Shown here: piece after piece, positions 31,875 through 42,233 of the stretch
Numbering within the stretch: the first letter of the stretch is position 1
Layout of the letters: each line of letters opens with the position of its first letter
DNA from: Opitutia bacterium
GTDB lineage: Bacteria; Verrucomicrobiota; Verrucomicrobiia; Opitutales; Seribacteraceae
Assembly: GCA_002721705.1 (NCBI GenBank)
Contig: PBLJ01000043.1
Coordinates: 43,647 to 107,646 of the forward strand
Direction: 5' to 3'
DNA length: 64,000 bases
Translations under genes and position numbers: made by a program
Notes under the pieces: model-generated
Told to the model about the DNA's origin: nothing
What the model saw: only the letters and a program-made list of their open reading frames with translations
The model's database searches: none

Positions 31875-32885
31875 ATGAAAGAACCCTATTTCCCAGAACC
31901 CTCTGCTCGTTTCGCGCAAGCCGTTGAAAGCCTGTTCGAGCAACGCGTGGTTGTGCTGGGACACCGTCGACCGGATGGAGATTGCATCGGGTCGCAAGTA
32001 GCCTTGGTCCGATGCCTTCGGGCCTTGAGGATCGATGCGGTTGCCGTCAATCCCGACCCCATTCCCCGAACCTTGCAAAACTTCGTGGGCGATACGCCTT
32101 TCCAGAATTGCGACTCCTTGCCCGAAGGTGAAGTCGCGGCGATCTACGTCGATTGTTCGGATCGCGAACGTTCCGGTCTCGAACTGGCGGAGCGTTTCTC
32201 CAACCCTGTGCTTAACGTCGATCATCACGTCAGCAACGAAGGCTTTGCTGCCACGGACCTTGTTATTTCCGATGCCAGCGCCACGGGAGAGATCCTCGCG
32301 GGTTTCTTTTTCGACAATGAATACCCCGTGGATGCCGTCACCGCCCAGGCTTTGTACCTCGGTATTGCAACCGACACCGGGCAGTTTAGGTATCGCGGGG
32401 CAAACCAGCGTGTATTTCGCATTTGCGAAAGGCTATGCGGATTAGGCGCCTCGCCGGCTGATGCAGCCAATGAATTGTATGAACGCGAAAAGCCAGGGCG
32501 CATCCAGTTGCTGCAACGTTTTTTGGCCAGTTTCCGCTACGAGTGCGAGGGGCGCGTTTGCATTGGTATGTTGGATCCGAGCGTGTACGAGGAAACGGAT
32601 ACCTTGCCGGAGGATTCCGAAAACCTCGTCGACTACGCTCGTTCCCTCGAGGGAGTGGACGTAGGCGCGTTGATCGAGGAACGCGATGGCATGATCAAGG
32701 GGAGCTTGCGAGCCAAGGACAATCGCTTCCGAGTGGATTTGTTGGCCAAAAAATTCACCGGAGGCGGTCATGCGTGCGCCGCGGGTTTCAACTTGGACGG
32801 TACCTTGAGCGAGTTTTATCCGACTTTCACTCGAGAGGTAGAGGCCCACTTGCTGCAAGTGGATGAGGGGAGCTTGGATCAATGA
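31875..32885 (+). CDS. DHH/DHHA1 phosphoesterase, NrnA-like oligoribonuclease/pAp phosphatase
   Basis: [40 protein letters not shown]. Confidence 0.93.
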   Translation: MKEPYFPEPSARFAQAVESLFEQRVVVLGHRRPDGDCIGSQVALVRCLRALRIDAVAVNPDPIPRTLQNFVGDTPFQNCDSLPEGEVAAIYVDCSDRERSGLELAERFSNPVLNVDHHVSNEGFAATDLVISDASATGEILAGFFFDNEYPVDAVTAQALYLGIATDTGQFRYRGANQRVFRICERLCGLGASPADAANELYEREKPGRIQLLQRFLASFRYECEGRVCIGMLDPSVYEETDTLPEDSENLVDYARSLEGVDVGALIEERDGMIKGSLRAKDNRFRVDLLAKKFTGGGHACAAGFNLDGTLSEFYPTFTREVEAHLLQVDEGSLDQ

Positions 32886-33616
32886 GTACTTCTCCCAACA
32901 ACCAATACGAGGGCGTACTCCTCGTGGACAAACCGACCGGTATGACTTCTCATGACGTGGTGGATCGGTTGCGGCGCAAGTTCCAGATGCGTCGCATAGG
33001 GCATGCTGGCACTTTGGATCCCAATGCCACTGGCTTGTTGATCATGTTGATTGGCAAGGCGACCAAGATTTCCCAGTTTCTCATCAGCTTGGACAAGACT
33101 TACGAAGGCGTGATCCGTTTCGGACAATCCACCAACACTCAGGACGTCGACGGAGAAATTCTCGAGGAAAAGGAAATACCGGAAGATTTGGACGAGGACG
33201 CATTGAGAAACGCGATGAAGGAGTTTCTCGGAGACCAATACCAGACGCCCCCCATGTTCTCGGCCAAGAAAGTCGATGGCGTTCCGCTATACAAAATGGC
33301 TCGCAAAGGGAAATCCGTGGAGCGAGAACCCCGTTTCATTCGAATCAATTCCTTCGAGTTGTCGGAGCCATGGGTTCCGCCTAATGCGACTTTCTCGATG
33401 ACTTGCAGCAAAGGCACCTACGTTCGCACCGTGGCTCACGACCTTGGTCAAAATTTAGGGTGTGGAGCCCATTTGGACAGCTTGAGACGCACCCGTATCG
33501 ACGAGTTCGATTTGGCGGAGGCTCACTCCTTGGAGGAAATATCCGAAATGGGACATGCCCAACTCAAGGATATCCTGATTCCGGCTCACCAAGCCGTACC
33601 CCCTCACGTGTTGTGA
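32882..33616 (+). CDS. truB: tRNA pseudouridine(55) synthase TruB
   Basis: [54 protein letters not shown]. Confidence 0.96.
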   Translation: MSTSPNNQYEGVLLVDKPTGMTSHDVVDRLRRKFQMRRIGHAGTLDPNATGLLIMLIGKATKISQFLISLDKTYEGVIRFGQSTNTQDVDGEILEEKEIPEDLDEDALRNAMKEFLGDQYQTPPMFSAKKVDGVPLYKMARKGKSVEREPRFIRINSFELSEPWVPPNATFSMTCSKGTYVRTVAHDLGQNLGCGAHLDSLRRTRIDEFDLAEAHSLEEISEMGHAQLKDILIPAHQAVPPHVL

Positions 33617-34557
33617 GCTTGCCCAAGGTTTGTCACGCCCTGGCCGACCTTGGGTCTCTGAATCTTCCCGTCCATCTGGCCATCGGTATGTTTGATGGCG
33701 TACACAAAGGGCATGCCCGAGTCTTGGCGAGCTCCATGGATTCAGCTCGCGAGGACGAGAGCATGGCGGTTGTCCTGAGTTTTCCCAATCATCCTAGTCG
33801 GCTTTTGCGTCCTGAATCACCCATCCCTCTTCTGATGTCGCCGGAAGCAAAGACTTCGGCTCTTTTGGCAATTGGTTTGGATCACGTCGTCTTGCAACCC
33901 TTCGATATACCTTTTTCCCAAATCGAGGCCAGCGCCTTCGTAACTCATTTGCAGAACGATCTTCCTGTTCTCGAGAGCGTGAGCGTGGGGGGGGATTTTC
34001 ATTTCGGTCGTGGACGCGAGGGCGATTCCGACGCACTCGTGGCCTTGGCTTCCGAACTGGGCGTCGAGGTTCACGTTGTCCCGCCCGTACGGTATTTGGA
34101 TGAGCCTATCAGCAGTTCTCGCATTCGCGAAAGTCTTGCCCAAGGTGAAATCACCCTCGTGAACGATATGTTGGGTCGACGCTACGAGGCGTCGGGAACG
34201 ATTCAGTCTGGAGACGGACGCGGAGAAGAGCTCGGTTTCCCAACCCTTAATTTGCCTTGGAATCCCGAGGCCAAGCCTTGTTTTGGGGTCTATGCCGTGG
34301 AATTGACTCATGCAAGAAGCGAGTCTTCATTTCCCGGAGTGGCCAACTATGGTGTGCGGCCTACCTTCGATCAGGCCGAGGAATCACCATTGCTGGAAAC
34401 TCATCTGTTCGATCGCACTCAGCTCAAACCGGGAGATTTCATCCGGGTGTCCTTCGTTTCCTTTTTGCGCGAGGAACACAAGTTCGACTCGGTCGAGGAA
34501 CTGAAGAAGCAAATCGCGCAGGACAAGGAAACCGCCCGTCTCGACTTGTCGCTTTAG
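33613..34557 (+). CDS. ribF: bifunctional riboflavin kinase/FAD synthetase
   Basis: [55 protein letters not shown] start overlapping the truB TGA (GTGA). Confidence 0.95.
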   Translation: MSLPKVCHALADLGSLNLPVHLAIGMFDGVHKGHARVLASSMDSAREDESMAVVLSFPNHPSRLLRPESPIPLLMSPEAKTSALLAIGLDHVVLQPFDIPFSQIEASAFVTHLQNDLPVLESVSVGGDFHFGRGREGDSDALVALASELGVEVHVVPPVRYLDEPISSSRIRESLAQGEITLVNDMLGRRYEASGTIQSGDGRGEELGFPTLNLPWNPEAKPCFGVYAVELTHARSESSFPGVANYGVRPTFDQAEESPLLETHLFDRTQLKPGDFIRVSFVSFLREEHKFDSVEELKKQIAQDKETARLDLSL

Positions 34558-35192
34558 TGGGCGAAGATAAATTTCACGGCCACGAATCCTCCGACTAGAA
34601 GGAGGCCGAAAAGCAAAGCCAATTTGTTGAAATGGCGGTCGATCTTCTCTTTCATGGATTCGCCGAACTTCGCTATCAAGATGGCCACTAGGAAAAACCT
34701 CGCGGAGCGACTGACGGCCGAAGCCAGGACAAAGGGGAGGAAGGCCATCGCAAGGGCGCCGCTGGCAATCGTGAATATCTTATAGGGAATGGGGGAGAAC
34801 CCGGCCAGAAACACGATGAGCACGCCCCATTCATCGTACCATAGCTGGATATCCTCGAAACCATCGGGAGTAAACCCCGGCACGTAATTGTAAAAGAAAT
34901 CCTGTACCCCTGGTGTGTCGTTCCAAACGAATTGTCCTATGCAGTATCCTGCTATCCCTCCCAAGACGGAAGCGATCGAGCAAATGAGGGCGAACTTGAG
35001 CGCTTTCCGTATGGCTCCCAAGCAAAGCGGAATCAAGAGCACGTCTGGCGGAATGGGAAAAAAGCTGGCTTCGGCGAAAGATATGCCGGCCAGCCAACCC
35101 GAAACCTTCTTGCGATCGGCCAAGGAAAGTGTCCAGTCGTATAGGCGCCGGATGACATTCGACTTTTTCCCCGTAGCTGGCGATTCGCTCAT
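34554..35192 (-). CDS. DedA/VTT-domain membrane protein (YqaA-like)
   Basis: ISFAEASFFPIPPDVLLIPLCL and GFSPIPYKIFTIASGAL. Confidence 0.9.
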   Translation of the reverse strand: MSESPATGKKSNVIRRLYDWTLSLADRKKVSGWLAGISFAEASFFPIPPDVLLIPLCLGAIRKALKFALICSIASVLGGIAGYCIGQFVWNDTPGVQDFFYNYVPGFTPDGFEDIQLWYDEWGVLIVFLAGFSPIPYKIFTIASGALAMAFLPFVLASAVSRSARFFLVAILIAKFGESMKEKIDRHFNKLALLFGLLLVGGFVAVKFIFAH

Positions 35193-35731
35193 CAGGAATA
35201 CATTTCCGGCTTGAGGATCCCGACGTAGGGAAAGTGCCGGTACCTTTCGGCATAATCCAGACCGTATCCCACCACGAAATGATCAGGGATTTCGAAGCCC
35301 ACCCAGTCAGCCTCGAAGTCAGTTTGCCTTCGTTCCTTCTTGTCGAGCAGCGCACATGTCCTGATGGACGCGGGGTTGCGGTGACCGAGTTCGGCCACCA
35401 CGCGAGACAGGGTATTGCCGGTATCGAGTATGTCGTCCACCAACAGTACTTCAGCACCTTCCACTGGCAGCCTCAGGTCACCGGTGATCTCAGGAGCCCC
35501 GGAGGAGGTCGTTCCGGAGCCGTAGCTTTGGGCTCGCAAGGTATCCAGCCACAGCGGGCTTCGTATGTTTCGAATGAGATCCGCGGTGAACACGATTGCG
35601 CCATTCAGCAAGGTGACGAGCAGGATTTCCTTACCCTCGTAGAAAGCGTCGATTTCCTGGCCAAGTTCAGCCACGCGGCTCTTAATGTTCTCTTCGGAGA
35701 CAAGTATTCGTTCCAAGTCTTCTTCTCGCAT
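35192..35731 (-). CDS. hpt: hypoxanthine phosphoribosyltransferase
   Basis: VTLLNGAIVFTADL, EVLLVDDILDTGNTL (PRPP loop), DWVGFEIPDHFVVGYGLDYAERYRHFPYVG. Confidence 0.95.
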   Translation of the reverse strand: MREEDLERILVSEENIKSRVAELGQEIDAFYEGKEILLVTLLNGAIVFTADLIRNIRSPLWLDTLRAQSYGSGTTSSGAPEITGDLRLPVEGAEVLLVDDILDTGNTLSRVVAELGHRNPASIRTCALLDKKERRQTDFEADWVGFEIPDHFVVGYGLDYAERYRHFPYVGILKPEMYS

Positions 35732-35733
35732 TG

Positions 35734-36594
35734 TTAGATGAGTTCGTCGATTGATCGCTGAGCCGAGGAAGCGTAGCCGCCGCCGAATATATTGAAGTGG
35801 TTGAGCAAGTGGTAGAGGTTATAGAGGATTTTTCTTCGCTGGTAGCCGACGTCGAGAGGAAAAATCTTCACATAGGCTTTTCTGAAGTCCGCCGTGAATC
35901 CACCGAACATCTCGGTGAAGGCCAAATCCGTCTCGCGGTCGCCGTAGTAAGTGGCCGGGTCGAAGACGAAAGGGTTTCCTTCACGGTCACAAGCTGCATT
36001 GCCTCCCCAAAGGTCGCCATGCAAGAGGGAAGGGAAGGTGTCGTGCCCATCGAGCAAGGCGGGGACTTCTTTCAATAAATGTTCGGAGCCGCGGAAGCGT
36101 TTGCCTTTCTTTTCGGCCAACTCGAATTGGAAACGCAACCTTTGGTCACGGAAGAAAACCGCCCAGTCTTGCTCCGGTTGGTTGGGCTGCGGCGTGCTTC
36201 CAATTGCATTATCCTTGTTCCATCCATAGTGCGGCTTTCTCTCTTGATGCATGTGGGCCAGACATTCACCTAAACTTTGCTGCGAAGAGGCGGTCCCACT
36301 GCCGATCTCTACGTATTCCAAGACCAAGTAAGCGAGATCGGTGGTGGCCATGCCATGGCAAATAGGGCTTGGGACCCGAATGGTTTTGCTGGCGGCGATT
36401 TCACGAAGAGCATCCGCTTCCGCCTCGAAAAGAGGCAGAAAACTGGCATCGTTGGTTTTTACGAAATAACTGGTGTCGGCACCATCCAGGCGTTGGGCGT
36501 CGTTGATGCACCCCCCGGCAATGGAGCTCCTGTTCAAGATTTCAAACCGACCACCCTCGGCTTGCTCAATCGCTTTTTCGATCGTCTTCCACAT
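35734..36594 (-). CDS. fructosamine kinase family protein
   Basis: SSIAGGCINDAQRL, YFVKTN, LLHGDLWGGNAA, VFDPATYYGDRETDLAFTEMFGGF. Confidence 0.93.
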   Translation of the reverse strand: MWKTIEKAIEQAEGGRFEILNRSSIAGGCINDAQRLDGADTSYFVKTNDASFLPLFEAEADALREIAASKTIRVPSPICHGMATTDLAYLVLEYVEIGSGTASSQQSLGECLAHMHQERKPHYGWNKDNAIGSTPQPNQPEQDWAVFFRDQRLRFQFELAEKKGKRFRGSEHLLKEVPALLDGHDTFPSLLHGDLWGGNAACDREGNPFVFDPATYYGDRETDLAFTEMFGGFTADFRKAYVKIFPLDVGYQRRKILYNLYHLLNHFNIFGGGYASSAQRSIDELI

Positions 36595-36599
36595 GCAGG

Positions 36600-37097
36600 T
36601 TAAATCCCTAGCTCCTTGCGAAGGGAGGCAAGGAGATTGCTGCAACCATCTTCCAATAGGTCGAGCACGAGATCAAAGCCGCGGGCGCCTCCATAGTAGG
36701 GGTCTGGCACTTGCGTGTCCACGTGGTCGGTCAAGTAGTCGCAGAACGGGCGTATGATTGCAGCGCCTTCCGCATCCGGAGCCAGTCCGTTCAGTTCGGA
36801 GAAATTGAAATTGTCCATCGTCAACATGAGATCGAAGGTTTTGAAATCGTCCGGAGTGACCATGCGCGCTCCTCCTTGTACGAGGATATCTCTTCGTCTG
36901 GCTGCTTCCTGCATGCGCCCGTCGGGCGGGTTGCCATGATGTTGGTCGATCGTGCCCGCGGAGTCGCATGCGATTTTTTCCTGCAGGCCCTCCTTTTCGA
37001 CCAAGGCTCGAAAGACTGCTTCGGCGCCGGGAGATCGACAAATGTTTCCCCAGCAGACGAAGAGAATGCGGTAAGGTATGGAATGATTGATTGTCAT
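36600..37097 (-). CDS. low molecular weight protein-tyrosine phosphatase
   Basis: ILFVCWGNICRSPGAEAVF (CX5R variant), VPDPYYGG (DP motif). Confidence 0.94.
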   Translation of the reverse strand: MTINHSIPYRILFVCWGNICRSPGAEAVFRALVEKEGLQEKIACDSAGTIDQHHGNPPDGRMQEAARRRDILVQGGARMVTPDDFKTFDLMLTMDNFNFSELNGLAPDAEGAAIIRPFCDYLTDHVDTQVPDPYYGGARGFDLVLDLLEDGCSNLLASLRKELGI

Positions 37098-37187
37098 TGA
37101 AACCGGCGGCTATAGCGATCTCTGCGGCTTTGGTCAATGCCGAGAGGCTGTCTTGACTCTCCTTCGAACCCTCGTGATGGTGGAGGA

Positions 37188-38081
37188 ATGGAACAGAGCA
37201 TGGCTATCTTGGGGTGCGGATATCTCGGGTCGGAATTGGCTCGCCAGGCCCTTTCGAAAGATTTCCGGGTGGTTGCCCTTACCCGCAACCCCGCAACCGC
37301 CGAGGCCCTTCGCAAGCTTGGCGTGCAGCAAGTGATGGAAGCGGAACTGGACGATGACTCCTGGCATGAGGCGGTCAGTTCGGACCAAGACTACGTCGTA
37401 AACTGCGTGGGATCTGCAGGTGGTGGTCTTCAGGGATATGCGAAATCCTACTTGGACGGACAAGATTCCGTCGCCCGCTGGATGAAAAAGGGGCGGGTCG
37501 GAACATTTTTGTACACGAGCAGCGTATCGGTATATCCCCAGATGGATGGCCAATTGGTCGATGAAACGTCCTCCTGCGAGGGAACCTCGGATCGAGGAGC
37601 CTTGCTTTTGGCGTCTGAAAGCGTCTGTTTTCCCGGGCCTGCCTCGATCGAACGATCCTTTGTCTTGCGGCTCGCTGGAATATACGGTCCACAGCGGCAT
37701 ATCTACCTCAATCACTTGCGGGCGGGAGCGCGAGAAATTCCCGGAGACGGGGAAGCATTCCTCAACTTGATACATAGGGATGACGCATGCGCTGCAATTT
37801 GGGCTGTACTGTCTTCGTCCAGCGAAATCCCCGGACGCATTTACAACTTGTCGGATGGGCACCCGGTTCCTCGCAAAGAACTGGTCGAGTGGCTCGCTCG
37901 AAGACTTGGAGTCGATGTACCGCCTTTCACTGGAATTCCTTTGTCCCGAACAGGTGCGGACCCAACCCAACCCCTCCCTAACCGAAAGATAGACAACCTG
38001 CGGATCAGGGAGGAAGTTTTCTGGGAACCGTGCTATCCTTCCTTTCGCGAGGGTTATGCCGACTTGCTGGGCGATGCCTAG
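37188..38081 (+). CDS. NAD-dependent epimerase/dehydratase (extended SDR-like)
   Basis: MAILGCGYLGSELARQAL Rossmann motif, YTSSVSVYPQMDG, LRLAGIYGPQR, NLIHRDDACAAI. Confidence 0.9.
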   Translation: MEQSMAILGCGYLGSELARQALSKDFRVVALTRNPATAEALRKLGVQQVMEAELDDDSWHEAVSSDQDYVVNCVGSAGGGLQGYAKSYLDGQDSVARWMKKGRVGTFLYTSSVSVYPQMDGQLVDETSSCEGTSDRGALLLASESVCFPGPASIERSFVLRLAGIYGPQRHIYLNHLRAGAREIPGDGEAFLNLIHRDDACAAIWAVLSSSSEIPGRIYNLSDGHPVPRKELVEWLARRLGVDVPPFTGIPLSRTGADPTQPLPNRKIDNLRIREEVFWEPCYPSFREGYADLLGDA

Positions 38082-38101
38082 TTTACGTGCCTAAGGTCTT
38101 G

Positions 38102-38122
38102 ACTCGGGATCCTCAACCGAGT
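38102..38122. repeat. short perfect inverted repeat in the epimerase-ybaB spacer
   Basis: ACTCGG-GATCCTCAA-CCGAGT; possible attenuator/terminator, no clear T-tract. Confidence 0.4.
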
Positions 38123-38193
38123 GATTTCATAAGGCTTCGGGTGGCTCATCATCCGTTTGAACCCAATCCAAATCAACAAGAGGAACCCAACTC

Positions 38194-38508
38194 ATGGTAG
38201 GTGTAGGCAAATTGCTCAAGCAGGCTCAGAAAATGCAAAAACGCATGGAGGAAGCCCAAGGAGAACTCGCTGATCACGTCATCGACGTATCCAGTGGTGG
38301 AGGCGCCGTCAAAATAAAGATCAACGGTCAAGGTGAGTTTCAATCAATCTCCTTCGATCCCGAATTCCTGAAGGAGGATGCCGAGGTCATCGAGGCAGCT
38401 GCTCTGGAGGCGGTCCGTGAAGCATCGGCGAAAGCCAAGGAGGCCAACGAGAAACTTATGCAAGAGATCACCGGCGGTATGGGTATGGGGTTGCCGGGAC
38501 TCATGTGA
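38194..38508 (+). CDS. YbaB/EbfC family nucleoid-associated protein
   Basis: VGKLLKQAQKMQKRMEEAQGEL..., directly upstream of recR (conserved synteny). Confidence 0.94.
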   Translation: MVGVGKLLKQAQKMQKRMEEAQGELADHVIDVSSGGGAVKIKINGQGEFQSISFDPEFLKEDAEVIEAAALEAVREASAKAKEANEKLMQEITGGMGMGLPGLM

Positions 38509-38515
38509 CTAGGGC

Positions 38516-39109
38516 ATGACGCCCGCCTATGAGAAACTGCTCGACGCCCTCAAGCGTCTACCCGGTCTCGGCTATCGATCGGCCGAACGCATTGCCTTGA
38601 GATTACTGGTTGAAAAACCCGATTTGGGCAAGCGGGTCAGGCAAGCCTTGGAAGAAACCGAAGGATGCGTGCAAGCCTGTTTGGATTGCGGTAATTTGAG
38701 CGAAGGCGATTTGTGCATGCTGTGCAGCGATGAATCGAGGGACCAATCGACTATTTGCGTGCTGGAACACGTGCCTGACTTGTTTTCGATCGAACGAGCC
38801 GGAGTTTTTCGGGGACTCTACCATGTCCTGGGAGGCAAGCTTTCGCCCATCCACGGAATTGGCCCGGATGAATTGAACGTGAAAGCCTTGCACCGGCGCG
38901 TCCAAAGGGAAACCACCAAGGAATTGATTCTTGCCCTGCCCAACGACGTCGAGGGAGAGGCCACTTGTCACTACCTCCAGCAAGAGGTGGTTGGGGACCG
39001 CTCCATTGAGGTCTCGCGCATTGGTTTCGGAATTCCCAGCGGCGCTGGAGTTACTTATTCGGATTCAACCACCTTGCGCAGCGCCTTGGAGGGCAGGAAT
39101 TCCTATTGA
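38516..39109 (+). CDS. recR: recombination mediator RecR
   Basis: LDALKRLPGLGYRSAERIALRLL (HhH), CLDCGNLSEGDLCMLCSD zinc finger, Toprim VLEHVPDLFSIERAGVFRGLYHVLGG. Confidence 0.97.
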   Translation: MTPAYEKLLDALKRLPGLGYRSAERIALRLLVEKPDLGKRVRQALEETEGCVQACLDCGNLSEGDLCMLCSDESRDQSTICVLEHVPDLFSIERAGVFRGLYHVLGGKLSPIHGIGPDELNVKALHRRVQRETTKELILALPNDVEGEATCHYLQQEVVGDRSIEVSRIGFGIPSGAGVTYSDSTTLRSALEGRNSY

Positions 39110-39330
39110 CCGGACAGGAGGCAATGAACCTTATGCACGATATGGAAGAGGCTTTGCAAGTGATCACTGGTCGAGTGAAAGGAGACATTCGAGCATCCTT
39201 GGCTTTTCTGGACAAAGTGGTTGCTGATTCAAGTGAATCACTGCCTCCGCGCTTGCTCCATTTCCTGGAGAGACGGAGTTACGTCAAGGCCTTGGCGTTT
39301 CTCGAAGAAGGAGAAGAAGCCGAATCGTGA
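39106..39330 (+). CDS. small hypothetical protein between recR and the SUI1 gene
   Basis: 74 aa, TTG at 39106 overlapping the recR stop (or ATG at 39124); 4-nt overlap with the next gene. Confidence 0.6.
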   Translation: MTGQEAMNLMHDMEEALQVITGRVKGDIRASLAFLDKVVADSSESLPPRLLHFLERRSYVKALAFLEEGEEAES

Positions 39331-39731
39331 AGAAGGATCGCATCTCAATGGACGCTGAATCCAGCGAATTGGAGCAGCAGAACCCATTTTCCGATCTCGA
39401 TGGCAACGCGTTTTCGAAGGCGCCGCAAGCTTCCGTCCGGAAGCCTAAGCCACAGGAGGAGTTGCAGGCCAAGGTGCCCAAACTAGGCAGGGTGGAAGTG
39501 CGGCGTGAAACACAAGGACGGGCCGGCAAGGCGGTGACGACGATTCGCGCTTTCCGCAGAGATGCCACCAAGTCGGAACGGCAGGCTTTGTTGCGGGAAC
39601 TCAAGAAAAGCCTGGCGGTGGGAGGCTTCTTGCGATCCGACGGAGGACTCGAGGTCCAAGGAGATCATCGCGAACGCGTGATGACTATCCTGTGCGAAAA
39701 GGGGTACCTTCCAGTGTCGGCAGGGGGCTAA
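39327..39731 (+). CDS. SUI1/YciH-type translation initiation factor homologue
   Basis: LGRVEVRRETQGRAGKAVTTIRAF...LLRELKKSLAVGGFLRSDGGLEVQGDHRERVMTILCEKGY. Confidence 0.92.
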   Translation: MKKDRISMDAESSELEQQNPFSDLDGNAFSKAPQASVRKPKPQEELQAKVPKLGRVEVRRETQGRAGKAVTTIRAFRRDATKSERQALLRELKKSLAVGGFLRSDGGLEVQGDHRERVMTILCEKGYLPVSAGG

Positions 39732-39751
39732 TTAAAAGCCTCTTTCCGGGA

Positions 39752-39769
39752 AAGGGTTGTTTAACCCTT
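39752..39769. repeat. 7-bp perfect hairpin in the yciH/tatA convergent spacer
   Basis: AAGGGTT-GTTT-AACCCTT; overlaps the tatA-like stop; weak T-tract. Confidence 0.4.
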
Positions 39770-40058
39770 AAGTTCGTTCCTTTTCAGGCTCGGTGACGGT
39801 TTCGGAATGCACGTCGTCACTTTGGTGATCCTGATGATCAATGGCATTGTCGGGCTCTTGGTCCATGACGTTTCTAATGTCGCCTACGACTTCGTCTCGC
39901 CCTCTTTTGAACTCTTTGGTGGCTTTCCCGAAAGAACGAAACAACTCCGGCAATTTCTTTGACCCGAAAAGCAGGAGCAGTATCGCGCATATCACAATGA
40001 TCTCGGTTCCACCGAGGTTTCCTATGAAAGCAAGTATTTCCATTTCTTGGAAGTTCAT
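39768..40058 (-). CDS. twin-arginine translocase TatA/TatE family subunit
   Basis: EIIVICAILLLLFGSKKLPELFRSFGKATKEFKRG. Confidence 0.95.
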   Translation of the reverse strand: MNFQEMEILAFIGNLGGTEIIVICAILLLLFGSKKLPELFRSFGKATKEFKRGRDEVVGDIRNVMDQEPDNAIDHQDHQSDDVHSETVTEPEKERT

Positions 40059-40145
40059 GATTGATAGCTTATTGCAGAGCGTGGTGTTTTTGCAACCTCA
40101 TAATGAGATTGAGGGGCGGATCTCCATTGAGGGCAAGGCCGGTTT

Positions 40146-42233
40146 TTAGAGGTTGAGCTGACGCAGCGCTTCCGGTTTCGGCTTGTTGACCGAGCTTTGG
40201 TCGGCCTCGAAAAAGCCGTGCAGTTGACGAATGCGGGTGGGGTGGCGCATCTTGCGAAGGGCTTTGGCCTCGATTTGACGTATCCGTTCCCTGGTGACCT
40301 TGAACTGCCTGCCCACTTCCTCCAGCGTGCGACTGTATCCGTCTTTCAATCCGAACCTGAGCGAGAGAACGTTGCGTTCTCGCTCCGTCAAACTGTGCAG
40401 TACGTCGAGTATCTTTTCTCGCAAGAGAGAGTATGCGGTTTGGTCGTAAGGGTTTTCCGCGGCTTTATCCTCGATGAAGTCTCCAAAATTCGTGTCGTCT
40501 CCATCTCCGACGGGGCTTTGCAAGCTGATGGGTTGCTGAGCCATTTTCATGATGGTCTGTACCTTTTCGACGGGGAGACCCATCTCGTCAGCCACCTCGT
40601 CGCTCGTCGGTTCGTGTCCTAGTTCCTGAAGCAATTGCTTTTGAACCTGCATGACCTTGTTCAAGGTCTCGATCATGTGAACCGGGATTCGAATGGTGCG
40701 GGCTTGGTCCGCAATGGATCTAGTGATTGCCTGCCTGATCCACCAAGTGGCATAGGTGGAAAACTTGTATCCGCGCCGATACTCGAATTTTTCCACTGCT
40801 TTCATGAGTCCCATGTTGCCTTCTTGAATCAAGTCCAGAAAAGACAAGCCACGGTTGGTGTATTTCTTGGCGATGCTGATGACCAGGCGAAGGTTGGCTT
40901 CCACCATTTCGGTTTTGGCTTCGTGAGCCTTGCGCATGGCTTGCCGCACTTCCTTGAGCAGCTCGACCATTTCGTCCGGTTCCATGCGATACTTTTCACG
41001 AAGTTCGGCCAATTCCTTCTTGATCTTGTCGACTTTAATCTTTCTGCGCCGACGTTTCACCGAATCCTTCGCTTGGGCCAAGTTGTGGAGATGTTTGGCC
41101 ATGAGCCGAACGTCGGGAGATATTTCCGCAATCAAGTCCTCGAACACCTTCAACTTGAAGCAAAACTTCTTGAACGTGGGCAGGAGGGCGGAGTGATACT
41201 TTATGAAACGGTTCTTGGCCCGTTTCAGCACGGTCTTGTTTTTCGCGCGGTTTATGTCGCTCCACGCCTTGAGTACCTTCAGGTGTCCAGTACGGGCAAT
41301 TTCCACTTGTTTCGTCAGGAGCTTGAAATAGGCTTCTCGGCTATCAATTTTCTTGTCCAGAACTACTCGATCGAATCGTTCCTCCCGAGCCAGTAGCTTG
41401 TCCGCCAGTTCGATTTGAAACTCGGTCGTCAAGTCTACCGAGAACAGAGCCTTGAGGGCAGTTGATTCGGCGGATTCGATGCGCTTGGAGATCGCCACTT
41501 CCTCTTCCCTCGTCAGCAACGGGACTTGACCCATTTGCCTGAGGTACATTCTTACCGGGTCGTCGAGCAGGTCGCCATCCGTGTTGCGAGCCGTTTCCTC
41601 TTCCTTCTTCTCAAGCTTTTCCTTGAATTTCTCGACTTCGTCGGAATCGAGAATCTTGACTTCCAAGTTGGTCAGGATGGAAATGACGTTTTGAATTTCC
41701 TCGGGATTGCTGGAACTTTCAGGCAGGCACTTGTCGATATCCTTGTAGGTGAGGAAGCCTTGTTCCTTGGAAAGGTGGATGAGCGTGCGAATCTTGTCGT
41801 TCAGCCCAGGGTTGGCCAAGGCTTGTATTTCCAAGGCTCGTTTGCCCATTGGCTTCAAGTCGTGCTCCTTGACCAGAGCTGCTACCTCGGCGGACAACTT
41901 GTTTTTCTTCGTGGAGGCTTTAGCGGTTGCAGTTGGTTTCTTTTTGGACTCGGCCTTCTTGCTTGCGGTTTTCCTTGAAGCTGCAGCCTTCTTGTTCGTA
42001 GCAGGCTTCTTTTTTGGAGCCACCTTCTTTGCCGCCTTTGATTTGGTGACCCTAGGCTTGGCCGTGGGTTTCTTGGCTCGCGAGCCTTTTGCTCCTCCAG
42101 CCTTTGGCTTTGCCTTCGTTGATTTATTCGAAACCGAAGACGACGCCCGTTTGAGCGGCTTCTTCTTTGCGGTTGCCCGCTTCTTCGTCGCCTGTTTCGG
42201 TTTGCTCTTCGTACTGGTCTTGGTCGTGGCCAT
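40146..42233 (-). CDS. rpoD: primary RNA polymerase sigma factor (sigma-70) with Lys/Ala-rich N-terminal extension
   Basis: [98 protein letters not shown]...[20 protein letters not shown]. Confidence 0.96.
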   Translation of the reverse strand: MATTKTSTKSKPKQATKKRATAKKKPLKRASSSVSNKSTKAKPKAGGAKGSRAKKPTAKPRVTKSKAAKKVAPKKKPATNKKAAASRKTASKKAESKKKPTATAKASTKKNKLSAEVAALVKEHDLKPMGKRALEIQALANPGLNDKIRTLIHLSKEQGFLTYKDIDKCLPESSSNPEEIQNVISILTNLEVKILDSDEVEKFKEKLEKKEEETARNTDGDLLDDPVRMYLRQMGQVPLLTREEEVAISKRIESAESTALKALFSVDLTTEFQIELADKLLAREERFDRVVLDKKIDSREAYFKLLTKQVEIARTGHLKVLKAWSDINRAKNKTVLKRAKNRFIKYHSALLPTFKKFCFKLKVFEDLIAEISPDVRLMAKHLHNLAQAKDSVKRRRRKIKVDKIKKELAELREKYRMEPDEMVELLKEVRQAMRKAHEAKTEMVEANLRLVISIAKKYTNRGLSFLDLIQEGNMGLMKAVEKFEYRRGYKFSTYATWWIRQAITRSIADQARTIRIPVHMIETLNKVMQVQKQLLQELGHEPTSDEVADEMGLPVEKVQTIMKMAQQPISLQSPVGDGDDTNFGDFIEDKAAENPYDQTAYSLLREKILDVLHSLTERERNVLSLRFGLKDGYSRTLEEVGRQFKVTRERIRQIEAKALRKMRHPTRIRQLHGFFEADQSSVNKPKPEALRQLNL

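Noticed and set aside
33403-33612. N-terminal extension of ribF
   Set aside because: Overlaps truB C-terminus out of frame; the GTG at 33613 fits the RibF N-terminus and couples to the truB stop.
37134-37970. 278-aa minus-strand ORF
   Set aside because: Antisense to the epimerase gene, which has clear Rossmann and active-site motifs.
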